Below are positions 36,111 through 44,700 of a stretch of 64,000 nt of DNA, one piece after another. Positions within the stretch are counted from its first letter, which is position 1. Every line of letters begins with the position of its first letter. The notes beneath the pieces were generated by a model. It was given only the letters and a program-made list of their open reading frames with translations. It was not told where the DNA came from and searched no databases. Origin of the DNA: Paraspadella gotoi (lineage: Eukaryota; Chaetognatha). The stretch spans positions 9,979,056-10,043,055 of the forward strand of contig CM119269.1 of the NCBI GenBank assembly GCA_051294375.1, given 5' to 3'. Made by a program: the position numbers and the translations under genes.

Positions 36111-38850
36111 AACATGTTACAGTACTAATGCTTCAATACATTAAATTAGATTAGCAATGCAATTTAAAGTTTATGATAAGGTAGAGACTGATTGATATGT
36201 TCGACAGTTAAATTCATTTACGTATAATATTAAAAAAAAAAGTACTGGCGGCGGCCGTCGGCTGCGGCGCCGTCCGGCGAAGACTGGGTCGAAAACTGTC
36301 TGGCGAGTTCGTTGGCAAAAGAATCGGATTCTAAGACGTCGAAATAATAGACAGTTGAGTCAACGTCGACGTTGAATCGAGTGGCAACGGCGAAAACGGC
36401 GGAGGCAGCTCCGTCGACACCCTCGTCAGCGTCGGAGGCGACTCGGCGATCGCTTCCTCGTAAGTCGGAAGTTGCGGCACTGGGGACTCGCTCCGCGGGG
36501 GGCGATTGGCAGCGCGACGTGCGACGCAGCACTTGAGCCAAGGAACTCCGAGCCAAGCAGAGATGACCAAAGCGGCGCTGAAGATGAGACCAAAGATTGT
36601 GAGACTGGCCAAAACCATCAGCAAAATCATGACGGCGTCCATCCTTCTTGCGGTAGTTGAGCTTTCTGCGGGGAATCTCGCTGTAGCTGGTCTATGATCG
36701 AAAAATGGAGATGTCGACGTCGCTCTTACAAGTTAGGTTGATATGGGAAGAGTTTTCCGACGTAGGCTGAATGTTGAAATCAATCGCTGCTATTGCAGTT
36801 TTGAGTTTTAATTTTATTTTACGTCAAAATGAATTTTCCTATTTATTCATCAGCTACAAAAATAACCAGAAAGGGAAATTTGTCAGAAGGGAAAAAACCG
36901 ATGATGAAAAAGGACAATTATAGAAAATTAAAGAGGAGAAACTTAATAAAGAAATTACAAAGAAAGAAAGTAGAGGAAGATAAAAATAAAATCATTACAA
37001 CTTTTAACGAAAAACGAAACAATACAAAAAAATATGAAAATAATTGATAAATAAAAAATGAATAAATTATAAATAATAATGGGAATTTTTCTTGGTTTAA
37101 TAAGATTTTACAATCGACACTTTTTTTTTTTTTGAGTTCCGCCAAAGATTTAGAAAAGTTTTGCGTTGGGCTGAAGTTTTTTTTTCTTAGTAGCCGGGTG
37201 TAATCAAAAGAAAACCGATGACGAAGACGACGACGAAAACATCGACGACGACATAAACAGGTTTGTTTTTTTTTAATTTACGGTAGAAACATTTTTCGTT
37301 TTTTCGTTTTATCGTTTTATTAATCGTGTATTGATTTCAGTCAGTTTTAAATTTACCTGCCAAACATAATATTTATGACTCTATTTAAAATAAATATGAA
37401 CGAAATGTTGATTACAAAAATGCTTGACATTTGTGGGATTTTGAATAAAGATTTTATTTTCAGTTGAAAAAACCACCTGCCTAGGTGGAGTTAATATATT
37501 TTTTTTTTCGAAAGTTACGTCGTACAAAATCTTATCCAAAACCTGAGTTGACTGTTGATCGTAAAACAAAAAAGAAAAAAAATAATGTCAACAAATGTCC
37601 TAATAAAAAGGTTTTTAAAATTTGCCTACAAAAAAAAATATCCATAATTAAGCTAACTTGCCTCTTGAGTTTGGACAAGTTAATAAAATAGCAAGCTTAG
37701 TTCGATTTAATGTAATTTTATAACGTTTAATGTATCGACAAAACTGTAATAACCTGATCCCAAAGCGCAAAATCCCATCACTTACTCTCGCGCCACACTC
37801 TGCCCCCTTCCACTTACCCTGACGGCGGCGTCCTTATGCGGCGGAATCTCCACGACGCCGATCCGCCAGATGTCGCGTTGGTCCCCGCGTTTCTCCCAAA
37901 CCGGCGTCGCTGAAGAAGTGGGTGTGGCGGCGTCGAATGGAACAATGAAGACCTGGAAAGAGGAAGAGGAGGAGGAGGAAGGGGCGATAATGATGATGAT
38001 GATGATTTTGACAATAAAATAAGGATTTATATTATTTGCTTTGATTCAAAGAAAGTTTATTTTAATGAGAATGATTATTTTTCAGTCAAATGTGTCAACA
38101 ACAACAACAACAACAACAACCAAAGCATTAAATAAAGTTGTATCTATAGATCGAATAGACGAATATATTATTTTTCCCACCATTCAATCTTTTATTTGCT
38201 TCAATCTCATTTACATATTGCAGTAAAACTTATAATTACAAAAGATTAGACAGATTTCAATTATTAAATCTTTACATTAAAGATTTTCTTCGGATTTTAT
38301 TTTACTAAAGCTTAAAAAAAAAGGAATGAATCTTGACCAGAAACTTTAATAGAAATCTTAATAAAAGTGAATATTTTTGTTTAATATTTGTTGCGCGGAT
38401 GAAAATTGAGTAATTTTATAAAGTCATAGCGATTTCCTCGTTGTTAACAACTCGGGTAAAAAACCCCGCTGACACCATGTTGGAAAATTTGGACGGAGTG
38501 TCTAAACTTAGAACTCCAGAGAGATGAAAAAATAAAACAATTCAGAATCGACAATACAGATAAGGAAAACATCGACGACAAAGACCCCCCCTGACGGCCA
38601 CGAGATAAAACCGTCAAACAAAAGGTTATCGCGATGCCACTTTTCCTCCCGGATGTTGAAAAAAGGAAGAACAACAACTAACCATTTTATACAAAGCGCC
38701 TTACCTGCATCTTCCCCTGCTGTCGTCCCCACATGTGATACCAAAAGGTAAGGTAGGCCTTTTCAACCGACTCGCGGATTTTTCCCGATTTCAAGATGGC
38801 GCGGGAATCGATCGGGTGAGTCGCGGAGGCGTCGAGGAGAAGCACGTGAC
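15463..38850 (-). CDS. Multi-exon gene for a secreted or membrane protein with at least four MAM domains (partial)
   Basis: Twelve minus-strand exon types form one reading frame through consensus GT-AG introns. Together they encode repeated MAM domains (about 160 residues each, four conserved cysteines, extracellular adhesion or protein-interaction modules). Visible MAM hallmarks are CDFE starts, a Trp-containing region, GP..DHT, FWYHM.G, W followed by a hydrophobic strand, and the closing IALDD, VAVDD or IAMDD with a final Cys. The order is: later part of MAM-1, complete MAM-2, complete MAM-3, start of MAM-4. MAM-2 spans exons 35055-35283, A, B and C; MAM-3 spans C to H; MAM-4 starts in 15463-15561. 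All junctions match in phase when one A-H set is used. The first exon, signal peptide, anchor and stop were not found, so the gene is partial at both ends. Tandem-MAM proteins vary widely in overall design, so no orthologue is named. Confidence 0.88.
16162..16330. repeat. GCG/CCG inverted repeat
   Basis: A GGC/GCG-rich arm at about 16162-16197 and a complementary GCC-rich arm at 16285-16328 flank about 90 bp. The two arms could pair over roughly 30 bp. Confidence 0.65.
16468..16560. repeat. GAAA microsatellite at the left edge of copy 1
   Basis: Pure GAAA units; the duplicated unit starts at its end, and the copy 1/copy 2 join at 22620-22720 is also GAAA-rich. Confidence 0.97.
17167..17257 (-). 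CDS. MAM exon H, copy 1 (WDIAMDDLAIYRGDC)
   Basis: 91 bp, phase 0 in and phase 1 out, intact. The acceptor ends in CCTTTTTAG after a pyrimidine tract; the donor is GAAAA|GTAAGT. The peptide starts IDFRVKNLYTY and has WDIAMDDLAIYRGDCPPK, which closes MAM-3 with its IA.DD motif and last Cys. A TCG trinucleotide array of about 30 bp begins inside the donor region. The phase-1 end joins exactly to 15463-15561. Confidence 0.9.
17960..18091 (-). CDS. MAM exon G, copy 1 (FSGSKTNVFSVVGEDDDVWRHY)
   Basis: 132 bp, 44 codons, phase 0 on both sides, intact. The acceptor ends in ATCCCCAG and the donor is CAG|GTCAGA. The peptide contains SFDIFLKFSG, TNVFSVVGEDDD and VWRHYTLPLEA. It corresponds to the MAM strand with the conserved W and the hydrophobic run after it. 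The equivalent exons in copies 2 and 3 carry several indels. Confidence 0.9.
18445..18524 (-). CDS. MAM exon F, copy 1, with a one-base insertion
   Basis: 80 bp where the two other copies are 79 bp. The acceptor ends in TTTTTCAG and the donor is TCG|GTAAGA. In the 79-bp form the peptide is a short DLAS... segment followed by GAICVEFFLRRQGWS, the C..FF...G landmark of MAM-3. The extra A in copy 1 (GAATGG against GATGG) shifts the frame before the Cys. The shorter form in two copies suggests the insertion is an error. Confidence 0.86.
18816..18900 (-). CDS. MAM exon E, copy 1 (HYVHVTS...VLASPVF)
   Basis: 85 bp, phase 1 in and phase 2 out. The acceptor ends in TCTTTCAG. The peptide begins GHYVHVTSAGYG and continues YDCVLASPVFVLEQ, the MAM strand equivalent to G.Y..VE.S followed by A.L.SP. 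In copies 2 and 3 the donor reads AAAC|GTGACT; copy 1 has one extra C (GTCGAC), probably a base-calling error. Confidence 0.88.
19548..19671 (-). CDS. MAM exon D, copy 1 (FCGYT...GPKADHTLG)
   Basis: 124 bp, phase 0 in and phase 1 out, intact. The acceptor ends in ATTCTCAG and the donor is GACG|GTTGGT, a weaker 5' splice site. The peptide contains STFCGYTSTPDKGKIWEIG and VGPKADHTLGTLD, the Cys-Gly, Trp and GP..DHT landmarks of a MAM domain. The phase-1 end falls at the same domain position as the end of 35055-35283. Confidence 0.9.
20243..20434 (-). CDS. MAM exon C, copy 1 (end of MAM-2, linker, CDFE of MAM-3)
   Basis: 192 bp, 64 codons, phase 0 on both sides, intact. The acceptor ends in CCCACAG after a long pyrimidine tract; the donor is GAG|GTACGTA. 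The peptide has FELILEGIKGDN, SDVAVDDVSLKDGAC (end of MAM-2), then a Thr/Pro/Val-rich linker and TRCDFE, the opening of MAM-3. An exon carrying both a domain end and the next domain start matches the layout of 35055-35283. Confidence 0.93.
20862..20994 (-). CDS. MAM exon B, copy 1 (YHMYGDGNG...DIWIKAQ)
   Basis: 133 bp, phase 2 in and phase 0 out, intact. The acceptor ends in AATCCAG and the donor is CAG|GTTGAT. It completes the FWYHMYG signature begun in exon A. It continues through NGTLNILQRE and TLFHKTGNFGDIWIKAQ, the MAM strand ending in the conserved G...W. The donor is followed within a few bases by a run of G. Confidence 0.92.
21220..21312. repeat. AG microsatellite in intron A-B
   Basis: AG tract; equivalents at 27308-27390 and 32880-32965. 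Confidence 0.95.
21430..21690 (+). mobile_element. tRNA-derived SINE-like insertion, copy 1
   Basis: An A-box-like TGGCTCGTTTAG lies at 21450-21461 and a B box GATCAATTC at 21496-21504, matching GWTCRANNC. The region between resembles a degenerate tRNA. A body with GACGGCCGTAAACCGCC follows, ending in an AAC-rich tail that leads into a GAC microsatellite. It sits in intron A-B of the MAM gene. Confidence 0.65.
21721..21826 (-). CDS. MAM exon A, copy 1 (MAM-2, IYIETSNP...EACFTFW)
   Basis: 106 bp, phase 1 in and phase 2 out, intact. The acceptor ends in ATCTTAG and the donor is TTTTG|GTAAAG. The peptide begins GMIYIETSNP and ends EACFTFW, with the Trp codon split across the intron. The G completed at the entry matches the phase-1 donor of 35055-35283. 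A TCG/CGT trinucleotide array starts three to four bases past the donor. Copies 2 and 3 have lost one T of the final run, which would destroy the FW codon. Confidence 0.92.
23335..23412 (-). pseudogene. MAM exon H, copy 2 (indel-damaged)
   Basis: Aligns to 17167-17257 but is shorter. The acceptor-side codons are altered and an extra base splits the GTAAGT donor. The trinucleotide array after the donor is also broken up. Boundaries are approximate. Confidence 0.6.
24087..24213 (-). pseudogene. MAM exon G, copy 2 (indel-damaged)
   Basis: 127 instead of 132 bp. Several bases are missing in the stretch coding LPLEAPSG, while splice sites remain. Confidence 0.72.
24552..24630 (-). CDS. MAM exon F, copy 2 (intact 79-bp form)
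   Basis: 79 bp with no frame break; it encodes GAICVEFFLRRQGWS in frame. This copy and copy 3 define the correct exon length against the 80-bp version in copy 1. Confidence 0.8.
24919..25001 (-). pseudogene. MAM exon E, copy 2 (indel-damaged)
   Basis: 83 instead of 85 bp, with changes near the end, while the GTGACT donor and the CTTTCAG acceptor are kept. Confidence 0.72.
25657..25776 (-). pseudogene. MAM exon D, copy 2 (indel-damaged)
   Basis: 120 instead of 124 bp. Indels occur at the GP..DHT codons and near the acceptor, where TTCTG has become TTCGG. Confidence 0.7.
26349..26539 (-). pseudogene. MAM exon C, copy 2 (indel-damaged)
   Basis: About 191 instead of 192 bp, with several compensating indels around the VAVDD codons. 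The acceptor end is approximate because CCCACAG is altered. The CDFE end and GTACGTA donor are kept. Confidence 0.7.
26965..27095 (-). pseudogene. MAM exon B, copy 2 (indel-damaged)
   Basis: 131 instead of 133 bp, with single-base changes in the GTTGCTAATTCG region and the A run. Both splice sites are kept. Confidence 0.75.
27495..27760 (+). mobile_element. tRNA-derived SINE-like insertion, copy 2
   Basis: Same element at the same intron position as 21430-21690, carried along with the duplicated unit. Confidence 0.65.
27800..27902 (-). pseudogene. MAM exon A, copy 2 (indel-damaged)
   Basis: Near-identical to 21721-21826 but 103 instead of 106 bp, with the T run before the donor shortened. 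Splice sites are still recognisable. Damage looks like sequencing error rather than selection loss. Confidence 0.75.
28716..28740. other. Assembly gap (25 N) near the copy 2/copy 3 join
   Basis: The same locus in copy 3 (34295-34305) is complete and reads through a short C run. Confidence 1.
29672..29803 (-). pseudogene. MAM exon G, copy 3 (indel-damaged)
   Basis: Same length as copy 1 (132 bp) but through compensating indels, so part of the frame is shifted. No exon H follows, because this copy starts at about 28962, internal to the unit. Confidence 0.72.
30149..30227 (-). CDS. MAM exon F, copy 3 (intact 79-bp form)
   Basis: 79 bp with an open frame for GAICVEFFLRRQGWS; same as copy 2. Confidence 0.8.
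30514..30599 (-). pseudogene. MAM exon E, copy 3 (one-base insertion)
   Basis: 86 instead of 85 bp, with an extra base in the SAGYG codons. The AAAC|GTGACT donor is intact and gives the likely correct donor for this exon. Confidence 0.75.
31248..31355 (-). pseudogene. MAM exon D, copy 3 (indel-damaged)
   Basis: 108 instead of 124 bp. Many single-base deletions, including several near the acceptor. Confidence 0.68.
31925..32119 (-). pseudogene. MAM exon C, copy 3 (indel-damaged)
   Basis: 195 instead of 192 bp, with the same acceptor and donor as copy 1. Insertions fall in the linker and at the CDFE end. Confidence 0.72.
32533..32664 (-). pseudogene. MAM exon B, copy 3 (one-base deletion)
   Basis: 132 instead of 133 bp, otherwise close to copy 1, with AATCCAG acceptor and CAG|GTTGAT donor kept. 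Confidence 0.75.
33085..33330 (+). mobile_element. tRNA-derived SINE-like insertion, copy 3
   Basis: Same element in copy 3; several bases missing around the B box. Confidence 0.6.
33371..33475 (-). pseudogene. MAM exon A, copy 3 (indel-damaged)
   Basis: About 105 bp. One C is lost at the acceptor and one T at the donor, so the entry phase and the FW codon are both broken. This is the copy nearest to exon 35055-35283. Confidence 0.75.
34662..34686. other. Assembly gap (25 N)
   Basis: Lies before a GAC trinucleotide array and the splice-donor minisatellite. Confidence 1.
34781..35080 (-). repeat. 57/58-bp minisatellite duplicating an exon end and its 5' splice site
   Basis: Five tandem units start at 34781, 34839, 34896, 34953 and 35011; the sixth start, 35068, lies in the exon proper. 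Spacing is 58, 57, 57, 58 and 57. On the minus strand each unit carries the bases coding DHTTGK, then AATG|GTGAGT, the donor of the MAM exon. The 57/58 alternation lies in a run of C and T, so it may be a homopolymer error. At 57 bp the unit is 19 codons and would be read in frame, re-creating QDHTTGKRN each time. A degenerate sixth unit may follow at 34761-34780. Confidence 0.9.
35055..35283 (-). CDS. Exon joining the end of MAM-1 to the start of MAM-2
   Basis: 229 bp, 76 codons plus one base (phase 0 in, phase 1 out). The acceptor ends in CCCTAG. It begins VYIIATPG, then ATIALDDLELS, which closes MAM-1. A short linker leads to CDFEVSACGWEN, DDFDWTES and GTGPSQDHTTG, the first half of MAM-2. 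MAM-1 has no final Cys after IALDD before the CDFE cysteine. The donor used here is AATG|GTGAGT. The last part of the exon and this donor are copied several times immediately downstream in a 57/58-bp minisatellite, so the true exon end could lie further into that array. Confidence 0.9.
35370..35640 (+). mobile_element. Diverged relative of the SINE-like element
   Basis: Shares AGCTGATGAGCATTATGA and GTCTGCCGTAGACCGCC with the body of 21430-21690 but is diverged. It lies outside the duplicated units, just upstream of exon 35055-35283, which supports a dispersed family. Confidence 0.45.
36035..36108. repeat. AG microsatellite
   Basis: Pure AG, preceded by five AACCGTGAAA-like units (35985-36030). 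Confidence 0.96.
36331..36642 (-). CDS. Small single-pass membrane protein with LPTYEEAI tail, nested in a MAM intron
   Basis: Unbroken 103-residue ORF from an ATG in strong Kozak context (A at -3, G at +4). A hydrophobic stretch at residues 4-30 is followed by WLKCC, then a basic turn and a Pro/Ser-rich tail. LPTYEEAI sits at residues 58-65. LPxY and PPxY motifs recruit WW domains of Nedd4-type ubiquitin ligases in several small membrane adaptors (known of such motifs; inferred here). The frame stays open about 29 codons upstream of the ATG, past a possible acceptor CCCCGCAG that would need phase 1. The visible MAM exons upstream end in phase 0, so it is not a simple alternative last exon of those. 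It may be an intronless gene or the last exon of a gene whose start is unseen. Confidence 0.6.
   Translation of the reverse strand: MDAVMILLMVLASLTIFGLIFSAALVISAWLGVPWLKCCVARRAANRPPRSESPVPQLPTYEEAIAESPPTLTRVSTELPPPFSPLPLDSTSTLTQLSIISTS
37818..37952 (-). CDS. MAM-1 exon with VWEKRGDQ...WRIG
   Basis: 135 bp, exactly 45 codons, phase 0 on both sides. The acceptor ends in TTCCAG and the donor is AGG|GTAAGT. The peptide starts VFIVPFD and contains PVWEKRGDQRDIWRIG and VEIPPHKDAAVR. This corresponds to the MAM segment in which a tryptophan-led strand and a G.Q..W motif follow the FWYHM strand. It continues the frame of 38705-38850 and leads into 35055-35283. A pyrimidine tract and ATG/GAG trinucleotide repeats lie just upstream of the acceptor. 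Confidence 0.9.
38705..38850 (-). CDS. MAM-1 middle exon (FWYHMWG)
   Basis: 146 bp, 48 codons plus two entering bases (phase 1 in, phase 0 out). The acceptor ends in CCTCAG and the donor is CAG|GTAAGG. The peptide begins HVLLLD and contains RAILKSGKI and AYLTFWYHMWGRQQGKMQ, which match the MAM strand carrying the third position region and the FWYHM signature. The cysteine usual just before FWYHM is absent here (AYLTF), a small departure from the family. No exon with a matching phase-1 end was found upstream. Confidence 0.9.
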
Positions 38851-39414
38851 CTGAGGAGGGGGGGTGAGGGGAAGTGGGATTGGATTAGTGTCGATTTCAT
38901 GGGGGGAACGGAGGAGAGATAGAGGAAAAAAGAGGGATGTAGAAAAGAATGGAGAAAAAGAAAGGAATGAGAGAGAGGATTGAAAAGAAGGAAGAAAGAA
39001 TTGATATAGATGAAGAGGAAAGAGAAAAAGGAAAAGAGAAGAGAAAGATAGAGATGGAGATATTTAGAGACAAAAGAGACAAAAGCGACAAAAAGAAAGA
39101 TGAAGATCTTGCGCGACAATTTGAACATGTATTGCAGATTGCCGGAAAGTCGACAATAGATATTTTAAACGAGAAAAAATAGAAAGCTTAATAGAAAGTT
39201 AATAAAAACTTAAAGTACCGCTTGCGACTGACGATTTCGATTGTGGCCGCTAGAGACTTGAAAATAAATGAAATACGATTGAAAATGTTTCGAAAAAATT
39301 GAAACAAAAGAGAAAGAAAGACTGAAAAAATATTTGTTTGGGGCTGAAAAATATTTAAACATTTTAGGCTCTTACTCCGGTCTCCCAGGATTTAATTAAT
39401 TTATTTAATTTTTT

Positions 39415-39428
39415 ATTTCTTAATTAAT

Positions 39429-39512
<84 letters not shown>

Positions 39513-39572
39513 TTTTTTATTTATTTATTTATTTATTTCTTTATTTCTTTATTTCTTTATTTATTTATTTAC

Positions 39573-39603
<31 letters not shown>

Positions 39604-39658
39604 TTTCTTTATTTCTTTATTTCTTTATTTATTTATTTATTTCTTTATTTATTTAATT
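39415..39658. repeat. TTTA microsatellite
   Basis: About 240 bp of TTTA with TTTC variants. Confidence 0.97.
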
Positions 39659-40639
39659 TACTTCGCCTTCCTCCATGCCAATGATCCTTGGCCTTGCCCC
39701 CCTCTCCCATGCCAATGCCATGCCTTCCTAATAACCCTGATTCCTCTTCTACTCTTAGTCCTTTTTCTGCTCCTGTCTTTTCCTCAAAAGGTTTGTTTTG
39801 ACAATTTTAGTCGAAAAAGTCATAAAAAAAAAGAAAAAAACTCAAAATGAAAATGGCTGTCTGTTTCCTTTCAAATGAAATAAAAAACTAGGAAAAGAAC
39901 TTGAAAAAAAAACATTTCAAGATTTTTAATTTTTTTAACAGAAAAGAAAAATTGAATTAAATATAAAACAAAAAAAGACGGCGAGTTTTCGTTTCAGGTA
40001 AAAATCGTAACTGGAAAAGTGACAACTTAAAAGCATAAAAAGGCAGGGAAAACGAAAGCAAAATGGAATTTACCGTTAATACATACTATTAAGGTTGCGT
40101 AGGAGGCCTTGAACCACCAAAGCCTTTCATAATAGTCAAAATGGCTTAGTTATTTAAGGAATAGTTAATTTTATATTGGTTGTACAAATTTCATAGTTAT
40201 AACATTAAAAAATAAGAAATATTTACAATGAAAATTGTCTGAAAATTTTGAGAGCCTCCGTGGTAGAAAAGAACTAAAAATTGTTTGGCGATTCGAAATC
40301 GTAAGGTTGGAATCACCTGAGAAAAGATTGACAAGAGAGCATGAGGAGAGAGGGGAGAGAGGAGACTGAGAGAAGAGACGAGGATGGAAGAGAGAAGAAT
40401 CGAGAGTTTTACGACGAACAGAGAGAGCTGGGAGAAGAGACAGAGACCGGAGGAGCACGCGAGGGAGACGATTAGTCCGAGAAGAAGGGGGAGAGAGGGC
40501 CGCCCACACGATGAACGACACGCTCGCGAGAGAGAGAGAGATTTGGAACTGCTTCCGGAAAAGGCTAACGCGGATTTTCTAAACACTCAATTCCCTTTGG
40601 GGAGAAGGAAGGCGAGAATGAAATGGTGGCTGGGAGATA

Positions 40640-42310
<1,671 letters not shown>

Positions 42311-42872
42311 TTTGACTTTTGATTTGCGATTTATTCTGCTCATAATGTTAATAAAACACATTTACCAATCACAGCGATCGTACTATGAATATTATGTACA
42401 TACAATTATGTAAAATAAATATAAAATAACAATTAAAAAATTCATTAAATAACATAAACGAGGAAATGCGTAAATTAAAAGAAAAATTTTATATACCAGA
42501 TCATCTTAAGTTTATGATGGAACCTTTTCCATTTTTTACATTCCATACATTTTCAATGCTTTACCAATTATTTCAATATTTTGAAGTATCTTTAGAATAA
42601 ATTTCTCTGAATTCGATTTTCATTGTTCGTCTTCTAGAAAAGTTTATGTTTTTCCATTTAACGCAATAATTAGACGTGTGTTTCACACATCGAAAGTCGA
42701 CATATGTTCACAGATTTCTTTTAAAAGATCCTTGCAAGTTTTCCACACTACTAGCATATCGATATCTCGCTATCAAAAGACGATCTGGTGTTTTCTTTTG
42801 TTGCCACATTTTAGTAGTTCCTCATGTTCTCTTTTGGTAGTGTCCATTTTTGAGGTTATCTATTGATGATTT

Positions 42873-42915
<43 letters not shown>

Positions 42916-43427
42916 TTTCGATGTGCCCACTTTCTTCTCTCTCGTTCGACTTTCAAAATCTAAACTTAGACAAGTAAACAAAACAATTGATTTCATGTTA
43001 TGAAAATAGAAAAATTACTCGTTTCACTATTTTTTTTATTATATTATTATTATGAAATTGGTATATATTATAATTAATATTTTATAATATTAATATTTAA
43101 GGTTTTACTATATGTTTGTGTATATAAAACGATTTAAACCAAAAGAGAAAAAAATTCGTTCTTCACCAAAAGGGAAAACGAGGACCGATTATTTTTTAAT
43201 CTTTTGCCCATTAGCCAACTTGTTCCGGCCTCGTTGTTGTCGTTGTTGTTGTCGTTGTAGTCGTCGTTGTTGTTGTCGTGGTTGTCCTCGTTTTGACAAG
43301 AGGAGGCGTTAATGGATGAATAGTTGGTGTGAGCGTATTAGTTTTTAATCATAATATTATTGTGTAATTTAAATTAATGTATCGATTTATACTTTCGGGA
43401 ATGTCAGAGAAGAGTGTTGAAATATTA

Positions 43428-43592
43428 TTCATGCCACCATTTATAGTAAAAGTAGTTCATTTATGCCACCCATTTCAGCATCGGGTTTCCATTTATGCCG
43501 CTGTTCACAGTTTCAAGATTTCATTTATGCCAACCTATCTAAGTATCGGGTTTTCATTTATGCCGCTATTTACTGTATCGGGTTTTTCCTCT
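43428..43592. repeat. About 33-bp TTCATTTATGCC minisatellite
   Basis: Five units, each with CATTTATGCC and, in three, ATCGGGTTT. Confidence 0.8.
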
Positions 43593-44264
43593 AACGTTAT
43601 TTACTTTTCAGGATTAGGAAATGAAAGGGAACTTGTCAAGGAAGAGAAGAGAGGATGGAAAGTGTTTACCTCAGAAGTCGGGGGGTCTCCTAATACTCTT
43701 CCTCCTCCTTCTCTTCTTCCTCCTCCTTCTCTTCCTCATCCTTCTCCTTTTCCTCCTCTACCTCCTCTTCCTTATCCTTCTCCTCTTCCTTCTCTTTTTC
43801 CTCCTCCTTTTCTCTTCTTCCTTCCTCCACCTCTTCCTTTCTACCTCTCTATCTCTAACTCTATTCCTTTCTCTTTTTCTTTATTCTCTATTTCTTTTTT
43901 TCTTTTTCTCTCTCACTCCTCGTTTTTCCTCTTTTAAATTTCTATGTCTTTCCTGAAATTTTCAAGTTTCAAATCTTTGGATTATATCAAATTATTTAAT
44001 AAACAATATTTCGATCTTACTTTCACCCTCTCCTTATTTGATTCTTCCTTTCTTCTTTTTCTTTTCATTCTCTCTCCCTTCCTTCTACTTAGTTCCTCCT
44101 CCTCCTCCTCCTCCTCCTTCGCCTCCCCCCCCAACTCAACTACCGAATTCTTTATAATACTCGTTTTTTCAATATTCGGCTCAAACGCCGTCACCGAGGG
44201 ATCGATTCGACCAAAATAAACAAACAAAGAGGGAAAATTGGGGAAGAGCGGGGAAAGGATTTAC

Positions 44265-44425
44265 GAGGTACTTAGGAAGTCTGGCATTTGAGAGGGCATC
44301 GGTGTATCGGCCGCGATATCTCGCGGGGTCTTAACAGTATCGTGCGCGGGCGATATAAAGGTTTTTAGACTCGCGGGCGATAACGGTAACGGCGGTATCG
44401 AACGCGTTAGGGAAAATTGGGTTTT
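44265..44425 (-). CDS. Possible Pro/Ser/Thr-rich exon in a CpG-rich patch
   Basis: 161 bp open in one minus frame, between an ATAAAAG acceptor and a CTC|GTAAAT donor. The peptide contains TRSIPPLPLSP, VKTPRDIAADTP and SQMPDFLST, with several SP/TP sites. The plus strand is also open for about 50 codons, so strand is uncertain. No family recognised. Confidence 0.2.
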
Positions 44426-44519
44426 CTTTTATGTATGGAAAGAGGAGAACAAAAATTTTGAATGAATACCTGAAAGTATTTTGGTCATATTTATCAACAA
44501 AAAGCGTCTTATTTCCTGA

Positions 44520-44700
44520 AAATTTTAGGTAATTTTAGGTTAGGGATTTCGTAAGGGATTACGGTTAGGCATAAGGGATAAGGGTTAAGCTATAAGGTTT
44601 AGTATTAAGGGAAAATAATTTTAGATTTGGGATAAACGTATAAAGATTTGAGTTAGGATTAAACTTTAAGTTTCGTCTGTCCGAGGATATTAAGTTTATA
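44520..44700. repeat. Degenerate GGTTAGGG/TAAGGG tract
   Basis: Many TAGG and TAAGGG words; near the left end of the second block. Confidence 0.55.
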
